Part shown: piece after piece, positions 52,707 through 62,671 of the stretch | How the letters are laid out: the number at the start of each line of letters is the position of its first letter | Numbering within the stretch: the first letter of the stretch is position 1 | The notes under the pieces: generated by a model | Told to the model about the DNA's origin: nothing | Database searches by the model: none | The model's input: the letters and a program-made list of their open reading frames with translations, nothing else | Position numbers and translations under genes: made by a program | Origin: Aliarcobacter sp. | GTDB taxonomy: Bacteria > Campylobacterota > Campylobacteria > Campylobacterales > Arcobacteraceae | Direction of reading: 5' to 3' | Length of the DNA stretch: 64,000 bases | NCBI GenBank assembly: GCA_028688995.1 | Contig: JAQTXB010000015.1 | Span: 1-64,000 of the forward strand

Positions 52707-53189
52707 ATGATAAAAAAGGCATATTTCGCAGCGGGTTGTTTTTGGGGAGTTGAATATCATTTTGAAAAATTAAAAGGTGTAATCTCTGCAATATCTGGTT
52801 ACATGGGTGGGCACATAGAAAATCCAAGTTATCAAATGGTATGTACTGGTTTTTCAGGACATTTAGAAGTTGTGGAAGTTACTTATGATGAAACTATTGT
52901 TTCTTTTGAAACATTAGCAAAATTGTTTTTTGAAATCCATGATTTTACTCAAACAAATGGTCAAGGTCCAGATATTGGAAGTCAATATTTATCTGCAATA
53001 TTTTATGTAGATGATGAGCAAAAAAATATAAGTGAAAAATTGATTAAAGAGTTAAGTGAAAAAGGTTTTAAAGTTGCTACTTCTTTATATGAATTAGTAC
53101 CATTTTATGAAGCAGAAGATTATCATCAAGATTACTATGAAAGACATCAAAAGATGCCTTATTGTCATAGTTATAAAAAGATATTTTAA
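52707..53189 (+). CDS. msrA: peptide methionine-S-sulfoxide reductase
   Basis: MsrA repairs methionine-S-sulfoxide. The catalytic GCFWG is at residues 10-14, and YMGG, FSGHLEVVEV and DIGSQYLSAIFY are conserved. Length of 160 aa is that of a single-domain cytoplasmic form. RBS AGGAG precedes ATG. Its stop overlaps the convergent next gene by four bases. Confidence 0.97.
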   Translation: MIKKAYFAAGCFWGVEYHFEKLKGVISAISGYMGGHIENPSYQMVCTGFSGHLEVVEVTYDETIVSFETLAKLFFEIHDFTQTNGQGPDIGSQYLSAIFYVDDEQKNISEKLIKELSEKGFKVATSLYELVPFYEAEDYHQDYYERHQKMPYCHSYKKIF

Positions 53190-53524
53190 TTACTTCCAAG
53201 TATATAGTAAACGTGTTTATTATCAGTTCTTTCAAGGTTCACATTGTATTTATCAGCCCAATGTGAAACTTCTTCATGGAACTCTTGTAAAATTTCTTCA
53301 GAGTCATTTTCATCACATTTGATTTTTAAATGATTTGATTTGTTAGATAGACCTACATAAGCATTCATTTTTTTTAGGTGATCATTTAGTGTAAAAATAT
53401 GTTTTGCAAATTTATCAAAATTTACTGTAGATTCCATCATTTTTTCAGCTTGTTTTAGTGAAGCTTCACCTTTTGAATATCCTAATTGCGATAATATAAC
53501 TTCAGCAGATACTTCTAATTGCAT
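53186..53524 (-). CDS. conserved small protein of unknown function
   Basis: The 112-aa soluble protein starts MQLEVSAEVILSQLGYSKGEA, followed by helices with FAKHIFTLNDHLKKM and a C-terminal strand HVYYILGSN. I chose ATG 53524, which follows AAAAAGGAT, over an upstream in-frame start. I do not recognise it. Confidence 0.6.
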   Translation of the reverse strand: MQLEVSAEVILSQLGYSKGEASLKQAEKMMESTVNFDKFAKHIFTLNDHLKKMNAYVGLSNKSNHLKIKCDENDSEEILQEFHEEVSHWADKYNVNLERTDNKHVYYILGSN

Positions 53525-53642
53525 TTTAATCCTTTTTATTTTTTTAATTATAATATATACTATCAAAATTATTTTAAATAATTACTAAAAAATATATACA
53601 TTATTTAAAGCTACATGTATAAATTATAATCAAGGAGTTAAT

Positions 53643-53957
53643 ATGTCAATTTTAATGGAAATGTCGATGTTTCCAACAGATAAAAGTGAGAGTAAAAGTA
53701 AAGAAGTTTCGGAAGTAATAAAAATAATTAGAGAAAGTGGAATAAATTATCAATTAACAGCAATGGCTACTATTATTGAAACGGATACAATTTCAGAAGC
53801 ATTAGCCTTAGTTGAAAAATGTTATTTAAAATTAGAAGAGTTAGGATGTAATAGAGTTTTTTCAACTTTGAAATTTGATATTAGAAAAGGCCATGAAAAT
53901 AGATTAAAAACAAAAATAGAGTCTGTTGAGAGACATATTGGTGAAGTTTCAAAATAG
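53643..53957 (+). CDS. MTH1187/YkoF-like thiamine-binding-family protein
   Basis: This 104-aa protein fits the MTH1187 family of small thiamine-binding-type ferredoxin-fold proteins (ILMEMSMFPTDKSESKSKEV, then INYQLTAMATIIETDTISEAL). Members form tetramers; physiological role is unsettled. ATG is preceded by AAGGAG. A terminator follows. Confidence 0.8.
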   Translation: MSILMEMSMFPTDKSESKSKEVSEVIKIIRESGINYQLTAMATIIETDTISEALALVEKCYLKLEELGCNRVFSTLKFDIRKGHENRLKTKIESVERHIGEVSK

Positions 53958-53983
53958 TTTTAAAAGTTGGAAAATTTCTGTTA

Positions 53984-54020
53984 AGCTTGTAAAATTTCTT
54001 TTTTTACAAGCTTTTTATCT
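53984..54020 (+). terminator. terminator after the MTH1187-like gene
   Basis: AGCTTGTAAA and TTTACAAGCT form a perfect 10-bp stem followed by TTTTATCTTTTTT. Confidence 0.7.
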
Positions 54021-54023
54021 TTT

Positions 54024-55865
54024 TTAGAATAAATCAATACTAGAAACTTGTTCCGATTGGAATTTAATTACTTTATTTCTTCCTTTACTTTTTGCTTCAT
54101 AAAGTGCAATATCTGCTTGTTTTATTACTGATTCTAAAGAAGATGAATCCTCAGGGAACATAGATAGTCCAATACTAACAGTTTTTCTTAATTTACTACC
54201 TGCATAAACATCAATTTCATTTTCGCTAACTCTAGTTCTAATTTTATTAGCAACTGCTAAGGCATCTTCTTCAGATTTGATATTAACTAATAAAACTATA
54301 AACTCTTCACCGCCATATCTTATAATAAGGTCAGATTCTCTTACTGTTTCATTTAAAATTCTAGCTAACTCTTTTAATACTTTATCACCAATATCATGTC
54401 CATATTCATCATTTACAGCTTTAAAATGATCCATATCTAATAATAATACAGCAACATTAAATTTATCTCTAATTGCTTGAGGAATGAGTTTTTTGGCATG
54501 TTCATCTAGGAATTTTCTATTATATAAACCAGTTAATCCATCTCTAAATGCTGATTGTTGTAGAGCTTCCATTAGAAGTTTAACTTCAATTGAAGGTGCA
54601 GCTTCATTAATATAACTTTTAATATACGAGATTTTATCTTTTAAATAATCTAACTCCTCATTTGTATCAAATACAAAGTTTATGATTAAATAAATATCTT
54701 TACTAATATCTGTGCTAATGCAGTAATGAAATTTGTTCTCTTTATTAAAATAAGGACAAGTATGATGATATGCAGTTGTAATCACATCATTTTTAGTTCT
54801 AGCAGCTCGACATAAATGTGGTTCATTTTCAATATTTTCTTTACAATAGAATGTGTTACCCACCTTTTTTGTTGTAGTCATTTTATGTTTTGCTACATCA
54901 ATTTCAATAAAAGTAAAGTTTTTGATTTTAAAATGATTAATAAAAATTTCTGATAGTCTATTATAAATCTCTTCTTTTGTATTATCAAGCTCAATTTCTT
55001 TTTTAAATTGATATAAATTTGATAGATTTAAAACTATATCTTTTGAATCTTGTAAAGGATTAGTTTGACTGCTTATTTTACTTCCAATAAAACCTTTTAA
55101 TTTTTTATCTATGTCCGTTGTAGTATCTTTGAAAGTTGTCATTAAGTTGTTAAATTTATCCATTAAAATTATCATATCGTTAGATAAATTTTCTTCATAT
55201 GAAATTTTTTTAAATCTTCCATTAATTGCAGAATCCAAGCTTTTCGATAAATTATTAAAAATTAATGAGTATTGATTAAATATTTTTCTAAATAGGAATA
55301 GAATTAATAACATGCCAATAATCACTACAATTGGGATTAAATATATATTCTCAAATTCAGAGTCTTCAAGTTCACTTATATTTAGTTCTATTGATATTGC
55401 ACCCAAAGTATCACCTGATGAAGCATTATGACAACTTAGACAGTCAACGCCATTTTCAAATACAACTTTATAGGGAACAGTTATTCTCATAATTGGATAA
55501 TGAGAATTTTCATTTAATTTATATATGGTTTTACCACTTTTTAAAACTTCTTTATCAATTTCATCTTTTGCTCTTTTATTTTCATTAATGCCATATTGTT
55601 TATTTATTGATTCACTTCTAACTGTCCATAAACTAACAATGTTTTTTACATTTGACATGGAATATAAATAAGTTTCCATTTGATTCATATTTCTATTTAT
55701 CATATGTGTAGTTAAATCATTTTTAACTATTTCAGAAATGATTTCTGCATTGTGAATTGAAGCTTTAATCGAATTGTTTTTTGAATTATATATAGAAATT
55801 GCGCCAACAATTAAGGTTAATAATAATGTAATAGTTATAAATTGATAGATAGTTTTTTTTTCCAT
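54024..55865 (-). CDS. membrane diguanylate cyclase with periplasmic CxxCH (putative heme) sensor
   Basis: This 613-aa protein has a membrane helix (about 8-26), a periplasmic domain with a c-type heme motif CLSCH (142-146), a second helix (about 175-193), a HAMP-like linker, and a cytoplasmic Cys-rich GAF-like region (residues around 340-400, with HLCRAAR and HHTCPYF). The C-terminal GGDEF has GGEEF at 518-522 and an RESD inhibitory site. The CxxCH in a DUF3365-type domain suggests heme-based redox or gas sensing; the heme is inferred. I infer control of c-di-GMP by that signal. Confidence 0.85.
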   Translation of the reverse strand: MEKKTIYQFITITLLLTLIVGAISIYNSKNNSIKASIHNAEIISEIVKNDLTTHMINRNMNQMETYLYSMSNVKNIVSLWTVRSESINKQYGINENKRAKDEIDKEVLKSGKTIYKLNENSHYPIMRITVPYKVVFENGVDCLSCHNASSGDTLGAISIELNISELEDSEFENIYLIPIVVIIGMLLILFLFRKIFNQYSLIFNNLSKSLDSAINGRFKKISYEENLSNDMIILMDKFNNLMTTFKDTTTDIDKKLKGFIGSKISSQTNPLQDSKDIVLNLSNLYQFKKEIELDNTKEEIYNRLSEIFINHFKIKNFTFIEIDVAKHKMTTTKKVGNTFYCKENIENEPHLCRAARTKNDVITTAYHHTCPYFNKENKFHYCISTDISKDIYLIINFVFDTNEELDYLKDKISYIKSYINEAAPSIEVKLLMEALQQSAFRDGLTGLYNRKFLDEHAKKLIPQAIRDKFNVAVLLLDMDHFKAVNDEYGHDIGDKVLKELARILNETVRESDLIIRYGGEEFIVLLVNIKSEEDALAVANKIRTRVSENEIDVYAGSKLRKTVSIGLSMFPEDSSSLESVIKQADIALYEAKSKGRNKVIKFQSEQVSSIDLF

Positions 55866-55923
55866 TAATAAATTCCCTAATTAAATAATCAAATATTTTA
55901 CTTTAAACAAGCTTTCTTTATAG

Positions 55924-56496
55924 TTAATAATCAATTGTCATTTGTGAATCGATTTGTTCATTTAATGCTTTTAATTTGAAACTTACTCTATGTTCATCAC
56001 TTCTACCAAATTTTTTTATAGCTTCAACATGAGCTTTTGTACCATATCCTTTGTGTTTTGAAAAATCATATTGAAAATATTTATCACTAATCTCACACAT
56101 ATATCTATCTCTACTAACTTTTGCCAAGATTGAGGCAGCACTAACTTGTGGAACTGTTGCATCTGCTTTTATTTTACAATTAAGAGTTTGTATTCCAAAA
56201 GTTGTATTTCCATCCATTAAAAATTCATTACAATCATTTTCTAAAGTTTTCATAATTTCTGAGATTGAATTTTTAAGACAAAGGCTTAAACCTTTTTCAT
56301 CAATTGTTTTTGCATCTGTAAAAACTATGTGATATTTCGATTTTTTTGTTATTTCTTCAAAAAGTTTTTCTCTTTTTTTTTCACTTAAAACTTTTGAATC
56401 ATTTAATCCATTTATCTCCTCAATTAAAATTACACCAGCAACAACTAAAGGACCTGCAATTGGACCACGTCCAGCTTCATCAATACCACATAACAT
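55924..56496 (-). CDS. rnhB: ribonuclease HII
   Basis: RNase HII nicks RNA-DNA hybrids, including single ribonucleotides. The acidic catalytic residues are in GIDEAGRGP (DE at residues 5-6), FLMDGNTTF (Asp) and KADATVPQVSAASILAK (Asp). Length of 190 aa is normal. It is a single gene, head to head with the binding-protein/kinase pair. Confidence 0.97.
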   Translation of the reverse strand: MLCGIDEAGRGPIAGPLVVAGVILIEEINGLNDSKVLSEKKREKLFEEITKKSKYHIVFTDAKTIDEKGLSLCLKNSISEIMKTLENDCNEFLMDGNTTFGIQTLNCKIKADATVPQVSAASILAKVSRDRYMCEISDKYFQYDFSKHKGYGTKAHVEAIKKFGRSDEHRVSFKLKALNEQIDSQMTIDY

Positions 56497-56547
56497 TAAA
56501 CTTCCTTTTTAAATATGATTTATTATAACATTTATAGAAAAAAATTA

Positions 56548-56553
56548 TATAAT
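56548..56553 (+). promoter_or_regulatory. -10 box for the binding-protein/kinase pair
   Basis: TATAAT lies 31 bases before the ATG at 56584. Confidence 0.45.
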
Positions 56554-56583
56554 CATATATAAAAGTTAATAAGTAGGATTATA

Positions 56584-57687
56584 ATGAAAAAGCTTTATCT
56601 ATTAGTTACAATTATTTTAATGCTAGTTATTTATTTTTTGTTCTTTTTTAAAGATTCAAAGGAAGTAGTTAAAATAGGTTTTGTAGGAGCATTGACTGCA
56701 AAATATTCTGATTTGGGTAATCCTATGATGAATGGAATTATTTTAGCTTTTGAAGAAGAAAAATATGAAATTAATGGCAAAAAAATCGAGCTAATATTTA
56801 AAGATGATAAAAAAGATGAACAAGTAAATAGACAAATTGTAAATGATTACATAAGTCAAGGAATAAAAATAGTTATTGGAAATGTTACAAGTAGTATGTC
56901 GAAAATTTCTATGTCTATTATAAACCAACATAAAGATATGTTTATGATTTCAGCTGCATCTGCAAGTAATGAATTTTCTGGAATTGATGATCAATTTTTT
57001 AGGGTTCATGTTGCAAACAATGAACAAAGATTTTCAACTTTTACCAAATACATAAAAGATAATGGATATAAAAAAATTTATGGAATTTACGACCCTGGTA
57101 ATATTACTTATACAAAAGATTATTTAGAAAATTTTGAAAAAAGTTTTATATTAAATGGTGGTGAAAAATTTATAAAGTATACAAAAACAAATGAAAATTT
57201 AGATGATTTAGTTCAAGATATAAATAGTTCAAATCCTGATTTGATTTTGATTTGTGCAAACTCTCTTGATGCTGCAAGGGTTGTTCAATATTTAAAAATG
57301 AAAGATGTAAAAACTCAAATAGCTTCATCTGAATGGGCGATGACTCCTGCTTTTATTGAGAATACAGGAAAATATAGTGAGGGAATGATTTTTAATATTG
57401 ATTATGATGAAAATTCAAAAAGTAAAGATTTTATTAGTTTTTTAAATAAATATAGAGAAAAATATAAAATAGAACCATCCTTATATGCTTTCAAAGGTTA
57501 TGAATTAGCAAGGGTTATTATTGAACTTCTTAAAATGGGAGATCAAACAGAACTTAAAAAGAATCTTTTGATAAAAAAGGAGTTTCAAGGTTTGCAAGAT
57601 ATTATCATTTTCGATCAATATGGTGATGTAGTTAGAAAATTTAATACATTTAAAGTAATAAATGGAAAGTTTGAAAAAGTAGAATGA
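56584..57687 (+). CDS. LivK-type periplasmic ligand-binding protein, membrane-anchored
   Basis: The 367-aa protein has an N-terminal hydrophobic segment (YLLVTIILMLVIYFLFFF), likely an uncleaved anchor, and a type I periplasmic-binding fold of the branched-chain amino-acid/amide family (KIGFVGALTAKYSDLG, GNVTSSMSKISM, SNPDLILICANSLD). No ABC permease is nearby. ATGA overlap with the following kinase gene suggests that it presents a ligand to that kinase, as LuxP does for LuxQ. Confidence 0.85.
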   Translation: MKKLYLLVTIILMLVIYFLFFFKDSKEVVKIGFVGALTAKYSDLGNPMMNGIILAFEEEKYEINGKKIELIFKDDKKDEQVNRQIVNDYISQGIKIVIGNVTSSMSKISMSIINQHKDMFMISAASASNEFSGIDDQFFRVHVANNEQRFSTFTKYIKDNGYKKIYGIYDPGNITYTKDYLENFEKSFILNGGEKFIKYTKTNENLDDLVQDINSSNPDLILICANSLDAARVVQYLKMKDVKTQIASSEWAMTPAFIENTGKYSEGMIFNIDYDENSKSKDFISFLNKYREKYKIEPSLYAFKGYELARVIIELLKMGDQTELKKNLLIKKEFQGLQDIIIFDQYGDVVRKFNTFKVINGKFEKVE

Positions 57688-59831
57688 AAAGAGAAAAAAG
57701 CCTAAAAAAAGAGATTTTAGTTATCTTAATTTCTTTTTCAATTTTTGTAGCAATTTCAGTGGGTTTAATTGCTATGGTGAATTTTTATTACTCTAAATTA
57801 AATATTATTGAACATAACCAAAAACAGATTTTATTTCAAATAGAGTCAGAAATTGATAAATTTTTATTAAAAATAGACAAAATTTCTTTATATATTAAAA
57901 ATAACTACGATGAAAATAGTGATTTAATAAAAAATATTGTTGATACAAATACAAATATTTCTAGTATTTTAGTTTTGAATAAAGATGGAATAATCGAAAA
58001 TTTTTATGCAACAACTAATCTTAATATCTACAAAGGTTTTGATTATTCTAATCAGGAGTATTTTAAAGAAATTAAAGATAATACTGATTATTGGTCAAAT
58101 ATTTTTTTATCTACTGTAGATGAAGAGGTATCAATTTCGTATAGTTTTAGATTAGAGGATAAAGTTGTAGTATTAATGATTCAGCTAAAAGAGGTTTCTG
58201 ATTTTATTTCAAGATTTAAAAATCAAGATTCAACACATATGATAAAAGTTTTTGATAATAGTGGAACAATGATTTTAAATCCAAATAATCCAGATTTGGT
58301 ATTACAAAGATTTAATGAAAAAACCCATGAAGTATTTACAAAATTAATTGATGTTTTAAAACCTTATGAATTTACAATATTTTACTCTACCAATTTTGAA
58401 CAAGAACAATACGGAACTTATACTTCAATTGAAAGAACAGGTTGGAAAATTGTTATTAGAGAGAGTTATGAGATTATTTTAAAATCTTTAAATAGCATAA
58501 TTTTTGGCATAATTTTTAGTATTTTAATTTTTATTATAGTTGCAATAGTTTTATCATTAAAAATTTCAAAAAGAATTTTTAAATCTTTTGATGATTTACA
58601 ACAAACTACTACAAATATTGCCGATGGAAATTACAATATTGATATTAGAAAATCATATTACAGTGAATTTAATTTACTTTTAAATAGTTTTAATAAAATG
58701 AGAATAGAAATAGACAAAAGAGAAGAATCACTTGAAGCTTCTTTAAATAGTTTTAAATCTCTGTTTAATTCAACAATGGAAGTTATAGTAATACATGATA
58801 AAGGAATTTGTTTAGATGCAAATAATGTTGCAGTAAAATTTTTAAAACTTAGTAATAAAAAAGAGTTAATAGGAAAAAATTTATTAGACTTTATTGATGA
58901 TAAATATAAAGAATTATTGGTAAAAAATTATAAAAAGAATACTTTACCTTATGAGTTTGAGATAATTGAAAATGGAGTAAAACATACTTGTTTAGGCCAA
59001 GGAAAGTTTATTAAATTAAATGGGAAAAAAGTAAAACTTTCTACATTGATAGATATAACAGAATTAAAAGCTAAAGATAAACTACTTTTCCAACAATCAA
59101 AAATGGCTTCAATGGGAGAAATGATTGGAAATATTGCCCATCAATGGAGACAACCTTTAAGTGTTATTAGTACTTGTGCTAGTGGTGTAAAATTTGAAAA
59201 AGAGTTTAATGAAGAAAAAGATGATAGATTATTTGATGCATTGGATTTAATTGTTGAAAACACTCAGTATTTATCAAAAACTATTGATGATTTTAGAAAC
59301 TTTTTTAAAGCTGATAAAATTGTAGAAGATTTTTGTATAAATGAAAGTATTACACATGTATTAAAGTTACTAAAATCAAGCATTCAAAATCATAATATTC
59401 AAGTTGAAACCAATTTAGAAGGTGATTTAATTATAAATGGTTATCCAAATGAATTTTTACAAGTTTTAATTAACCTGATAAATAATGCAAAAGACGCATT
59501 AATAACACAAGAGGCAAATTCTAGATTTATAACTATTAAAACATATGCAAAAAATAAAGAGTATTTTATAGAGATAAACGATAATGGAGGTGGAGTAGAT
59601 GAAAGTATAATTTCAAAAATTTTTGATCCTTATTTTACAACAAAACACAAGTCTCAAGGTACAGGAATAGGACTTTATATGTCACATCAAATAATTGTTG
59701 AACATATGAATGGAACTATTAATGCTAAAAATATTGAATTTAAAAAGAATAATGAAGTTTATAAAGGTTGTTCTTTAATTATTGTTTTACCAAAAAATGA
59801 TAATAAGAATTTAGAAGATTATATTATATAA
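57684..59831 (+). CDS. dCache-HAMP-PAS histidine kinase
   Basis: This 715-aa kinase has a membrane helix (about 12-34), a large periplasmic dCache-like domain (about 40-265), a second helix (about 270-292), HAMP, a PAS domain (about 360-460), and HisKA/HATPase (His in NIAHQWRQPL at about 487; lid GTGIGLYMSHQ). It starts inside the stop of the LivK-like gene, so the two are co-translated. Its kinase module is close in sequence to that of the 29514 kinase. No response regulator is adjacent. Confidence 0.88.
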   Translation: MKREKSLKKEILVILISFSIFVAISVGLIAMVNFYYSKLNIIEHNQKQILFQIESEIDKFLLKIDKISLYIKNNYDENSDLIKNIVDTNTNISSILVLNKDGIIENFYATTNLNIYKGFDYSNQEYFKEIKDNTDYWSNIFLSTVDEEVSISYSFRLEDKVVVLMIQLKEVSDFISRFKNQDSTHMIKVFDNSGTMILNPNNPDLVLQRFNEKTHEVFTKLIDVLKPYEFTIFYSTNFEQEQYGTYTSIERTGWKIVIRESYEIILKSLNSIIFGIIFSILIFIIVAIVLSLKISKRIFKSFDDLQQTTTNIADGNYNIDIRKSYYSEFNLLLNSFNKMRIEIDKREESLEASLNSFKSLFNSTMEVIVIHDKGICLDANNVAVKFLKLSNKKELIGKNLLDFIDDKYKELLVKNYKKNTLPYEFEIIENGVKHTCLGQGKFIKLNGKKVKLSTLIDITELKAKDKLLFQQSKMASMGEMIGNIAHQWRQPLSVISTCASGVKFEKEFNEEKDDRLFDALDLIVENTQYLSKTIDDFRNFFKADKIVEDFCINESITHVLKLLKSSIQNHNIQVETNLEGDLIINGYPNEFLQVLINLINNAKDALITQEANSRFITIKTYAKNKEYFIEINDNGGGVDESIISKIFDPYFTTKHKSQGTGIGLYMSHQIIVEHMNGTINAKNIEFKKNNEVYKGCSLIIVLPKNDNKNLEDYII

Positions 59832-59861
59832 CTTGACATTACTTGACTCAAGTGCTATAAT
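59832..59861 (+). promoter_or_regulatory. clpB promoter with HspR-type (HAIR) operator
   Basis: TTGACA (59833-59838) and TATAAT (59856-59861) are separated by exactly 17 bases. CTTGACA-N7-ACTCAAG overlaps them; this matches the HAIR consensus CTTGAGT-N7-ACTCAAG at 12 of 14 positions, the right half being perfect. In Campylobacter and Helicobacter HspR represses heat-shock genes including clpB through this site. The overlap with -35 and spacer fits repression. A shorter palindrome ACTTGA-C-TCAAGT lies inside. Confidence 0.82.
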
Positions 59862-59894
59862 TTTATTAGCAGTTAAATTAAAGGAGTGCTAATC

Positions 59895-62471
59895 ATGAAT
59901 AAAATTTTTGAAAAACTAACAAATCAATTAACAGAAACAATAGACTCAGGTGTGGCTTTAGCTTTACACAATAAAAATCAAGAGGTTGAAGTAATACATT
60001 TAATCTGGGCATTATTAACAAATACAAATTCTGTTTTAAATCAATTATTAAATAAAATGAATGTAAATAAAGCAGCAGTAGAACTTGAAGCTAAATCTTA
60101 TGCACAAAAGCTTCCAAGCGTTTCAAGTGTAACGAAAGAGAGTATAAAACTATCAAGAAATCTTCTTTCATCTTTACAAAATGCGGAAGGATTAATGACA
60201 AGTTTTGGAGATAAGTTTATAGCTGTTGATACATGGCTTATTTCAAATTTTGATTCTCAAATAATAAAAGATGTATTAGGGAAATATATAGATTTAAGAG
60301 AAGCAAAAAAAGAACTTGAAGCCATGAGAGCTGGAAAAACAATTGATAGCTCAAGTAGTGATGAAAATTTAGAAGCTTTAAACAAATATGGGATAGATTT
60401 AAATAAAAAAGCTATTGATGGTGAATTAGATCCAGTTATTGGAAGAGATGAACAAATTAATAGAATGATGCAAATTTTAATTAGAAAAACAAAAAATAAC
60501 CCAATACTTTTGGGAGAACCAGGAACAGGAAAAACAGCAATTGCAGAGGGACTTGCTCAAAGAATAGTAAATAAAGAAGTTCCAACATCACTACTTAATA
60601 AAAGAGTTGTAACTTTAGATATGAGTGCATTAATAGCAGGTGCAAAATATAGAGGTGAATTTGAAGATAGATTAAAATCTGTAGTAGATGAAGTAAAAAA
60701 AGCTGGAAATATAATCCTTTTTATTGATGAAATTCATACAATCATTGGGGCAGGTGCAAGTGAAGGTTCTATGGATGCTGCAAATATCTTAAAACCTAGT
60801 CTTGCAAGGGGTGAGTTACATACAATTGGTGCAACAACACTTAAAGAGTATAGAAAATATTTTGAAAAAGATGCAGCAATGCAAAGAAGATTTCAACCTG
60901 TAAAAGTTGATGAGCCAACAGTTAATGAAGCTTTACAAATTTTAAGAGGTATAAAAGAGAAACTAGAAACTCATCATAATGTAACTATAAATGATAGTGC
61001 ATTAGTTGCAGCTGCAAAATTATCAAATAGATATATAACTGATAGATTTTTACCAGATAAAGCTATTGACTTAATAGATGAAGCAGCAGCAGAACTAAAA
61101 ATGCAAATTGAATCTGAACCAAATGCACTTTCAACAATTAAAAGAGAGATTCAAACTTTAAATGTTGAAAAAGAAGCTCTTAAAATGGAAGAGGGCAAAA
61201 AGAATGAAGAACGAATTGTTCAAATAGAAAAAGAACTAGCAGATAAAAATGAAGAAAAACAAAATTTAGAAGCTAGATTTGCAAATGAAAAAGAGACTTT
61301 TAACACAACAAGTGAATTAAAAGTAAAAATCGAAGAGTTAAAAAATAGAGCAAATATTGCTAAACGTGAATCAAACTTTGAAAAAGCAGCTCAAATTGAG
61401 TATGGTGAAATTCCAACTTTAGAAACAAAAATAAAAGAAAATGAAGAAAAATGGAAAAGAATGCAAAAAGAGGGAACTCTTTTAAGAAACTCTGTTGATG
61501 AAGAAGCAATTGCAAGTATTGTTTCTAGATGGACTGGAATTCCTGTTAATAAAATGATGGATAGTGAAAAACAAAAAATCTTAATGGTAGAAGAGGTTCT
61601 AAAAAAAGATGTTATTGGTCAAGATGAAGCACTAAAAGCAATTAGTCGAGCAATAAAAAGAAATAAAGCAGGACTTAGTGAAACAAATAGACCAATTGGA
61701 TCTTTCTTATTTTTAGGACCAACAGGAGTTGGAAAAACAGAAAGCGCAAAAACTCTAGCAAAATTCTTGTTTGATGATCCAAAATCACTAATTAGATTTG
61801 ATATGAGTGAATATATGGAAAAACATGCTGTTTCAAGACTTGTTGGAGCTGCTCCTGGTTATGTTGGATATGAAGAGGGTGGACAATTAACAGAAGCAGT
61901 TAGAAGAAAACCATATAGTGTAATTTTATTTGATGAGGTTGAAAAAGCTCATCCAGATGTATTTAATATTCTTTTACAAGTTTTAGATGATGGAAGATTA
62001 ACTGATAACAAAGGTGTAACAGTTGATTTTAAAAATACAATTATTATTTTAACTTCAAATATCGGAAGTGCAAGAATTATTGAAATTAGTGATAAAGAAG
62101 AGAGAAGAAAACAAGTTCTAAATGAATTAAAAAATCATTTTAGACCAGAATTTTTGAATAGACTTGATGATATTGTTATTTTTGAACAATTAAATTTAGA
62201 AGCTATTACAAATATTGTAGATATTTTATTTAATAATATTAAGAAAAAAGTTGAAGAAAAAGATATAAAAATTTCTTTAACGCCAAATGCAAAAGAGTAT
62301 ATTGCAAAAATTGGCTTTGATCCAGTATATGGTGCAAGACCTTTAAAAAGAGCCATTTATGAGATAGTTGAAGATAAATTAGCTGATTTAATTTTAGAAG
62401 ATAAAATAGGTGAGGGAAGTAATATTGAGTTTGATGTTAAAGATAATGAAGTAGTTGTAAAAATTAACTAA
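59895..62471 (+). CDS. clpB: disaggregase ClpB
   Basis: ClpB is the hexameric AAA+ chaperone that, with DnaK, dissolves aggregates. The 858-aa form has ClpN (about 1-145), NBD1 (Walker [10 protein letters not shown]), the coiled-coil middle domain (about 395-530) and NBD2 (Walker [29 protein letters not shown]). I chose ATG 59895 with AAGGAG upstream over GTG 59886. It sits under the HAIR site. Confidence 0.97.
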   Translation: MNKIFEKLTNQLTETIDSGVALALHNKNQEVEVIHLIWALLTNTNSVLNQLLNKMNVNKAAVELEAKSYAQKLPSVSSVTKESIKLSRNLLSSLQNAEGLMTSFGDKFIAVDTWLISNFDSQIIKDVLGKYIDLREAKKELEAMRAGKTIDSSSSDENLEALNKYGIDLNKKAIDGELDPVIGRDEQINRMMQILIRKTKNNPILLGEPGTGKTAIAEGLAQRIVNKEVPTSLLNKRVVTLDMSALIAGAKYRGEFEDRLKSVVDEVKKAGNIILFIDEIHTIIGAGASEGSMDAANILKPSLARGELHTIGATTLKEYRKYFEKDAAMQRRFQPVKVDEPTVNEALQILRGIKEKLETHHNVTINDSALVAAAKLSNRYITDRFLPDKAIDLIDEAAAELKMQIESEPNALSTIKREIQTLNVEKEALKMEEGKKNEERIVQIEKELADKNEEKQNLEARFANEKETFNTTSELKVKIEELKNRANIAKRESNFEKAAQIEYGEIPTLETKIKENEEKWKRMQKEGTLLRNSVDEEAIASIVSRWTGIPVNKMMDSEKQKILMVEEVLKKDVIGQDEALKAISRAIKRNKAGLSETNRPIGSFLFLGPTGVGKTESAKTLAKFLFDDPKSLIRFDMSEYMEKHAVSRLVGAAPGYVGYEEGGQLTEAVRRKPYSVILFDEVEKAHPDVFNILLQVLDDGRLTDNKGVTVDFKNTIIILTSNIGSARIIEISDKEERRKQVLNELKNHFRPEFLNRLDDIVIFEQLNLEAITNIVDILFNNIKKKVEEKDIKISLTPNAKEYIAKIGFDPVYGARPLKRAIYEIVEDKLADLILEDKIGEGSNIEFDVKDNEVVVKIN

Positions 62472-62494
62472 AGAATATTTAAGCAAAATTTAAC

Positions 62495-62500
62495 TATAAT
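62495..62500 (+). promoter_or_regulatory. -10 box for rpmH
   Basis: TATAAT followed by CCCC lies 37 bases before the rpmH ATG. Confidence 0.6.
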
Positions 62501-62536
62501 CCCCAACTTATTTAGTGAATATAGAGGAAATCTAAG

Positions 62537-62671
62537 ATGAAAAGAACGTATCAACCGCACAATACTCCAAGAAAAAGAACTCACGGGTTCAGAGTAAGAA
62601 TGGCTACTAAAAATGGTAGAAGAGTTATTAACGCAAGAAGAGCTAAAGGTAGACATAAATTAGCTGTTTAA
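62537..62671 (+). CDS. rpmH: ribosomal protein L34
   Basis: A 44-aa basic protein starting [18 protein letters not shown] and ending GRHKLAV, which is the L34 sequence. It starts at ATG after AGAGGAAATC. It heads the conserved rpmH-rnpA-yidD-yidC string. Confidence 0.98.
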   Translation: MKRTYQPHNTPRKRTHGFRVRMATKNGRRVINARRAKGRHKLAV

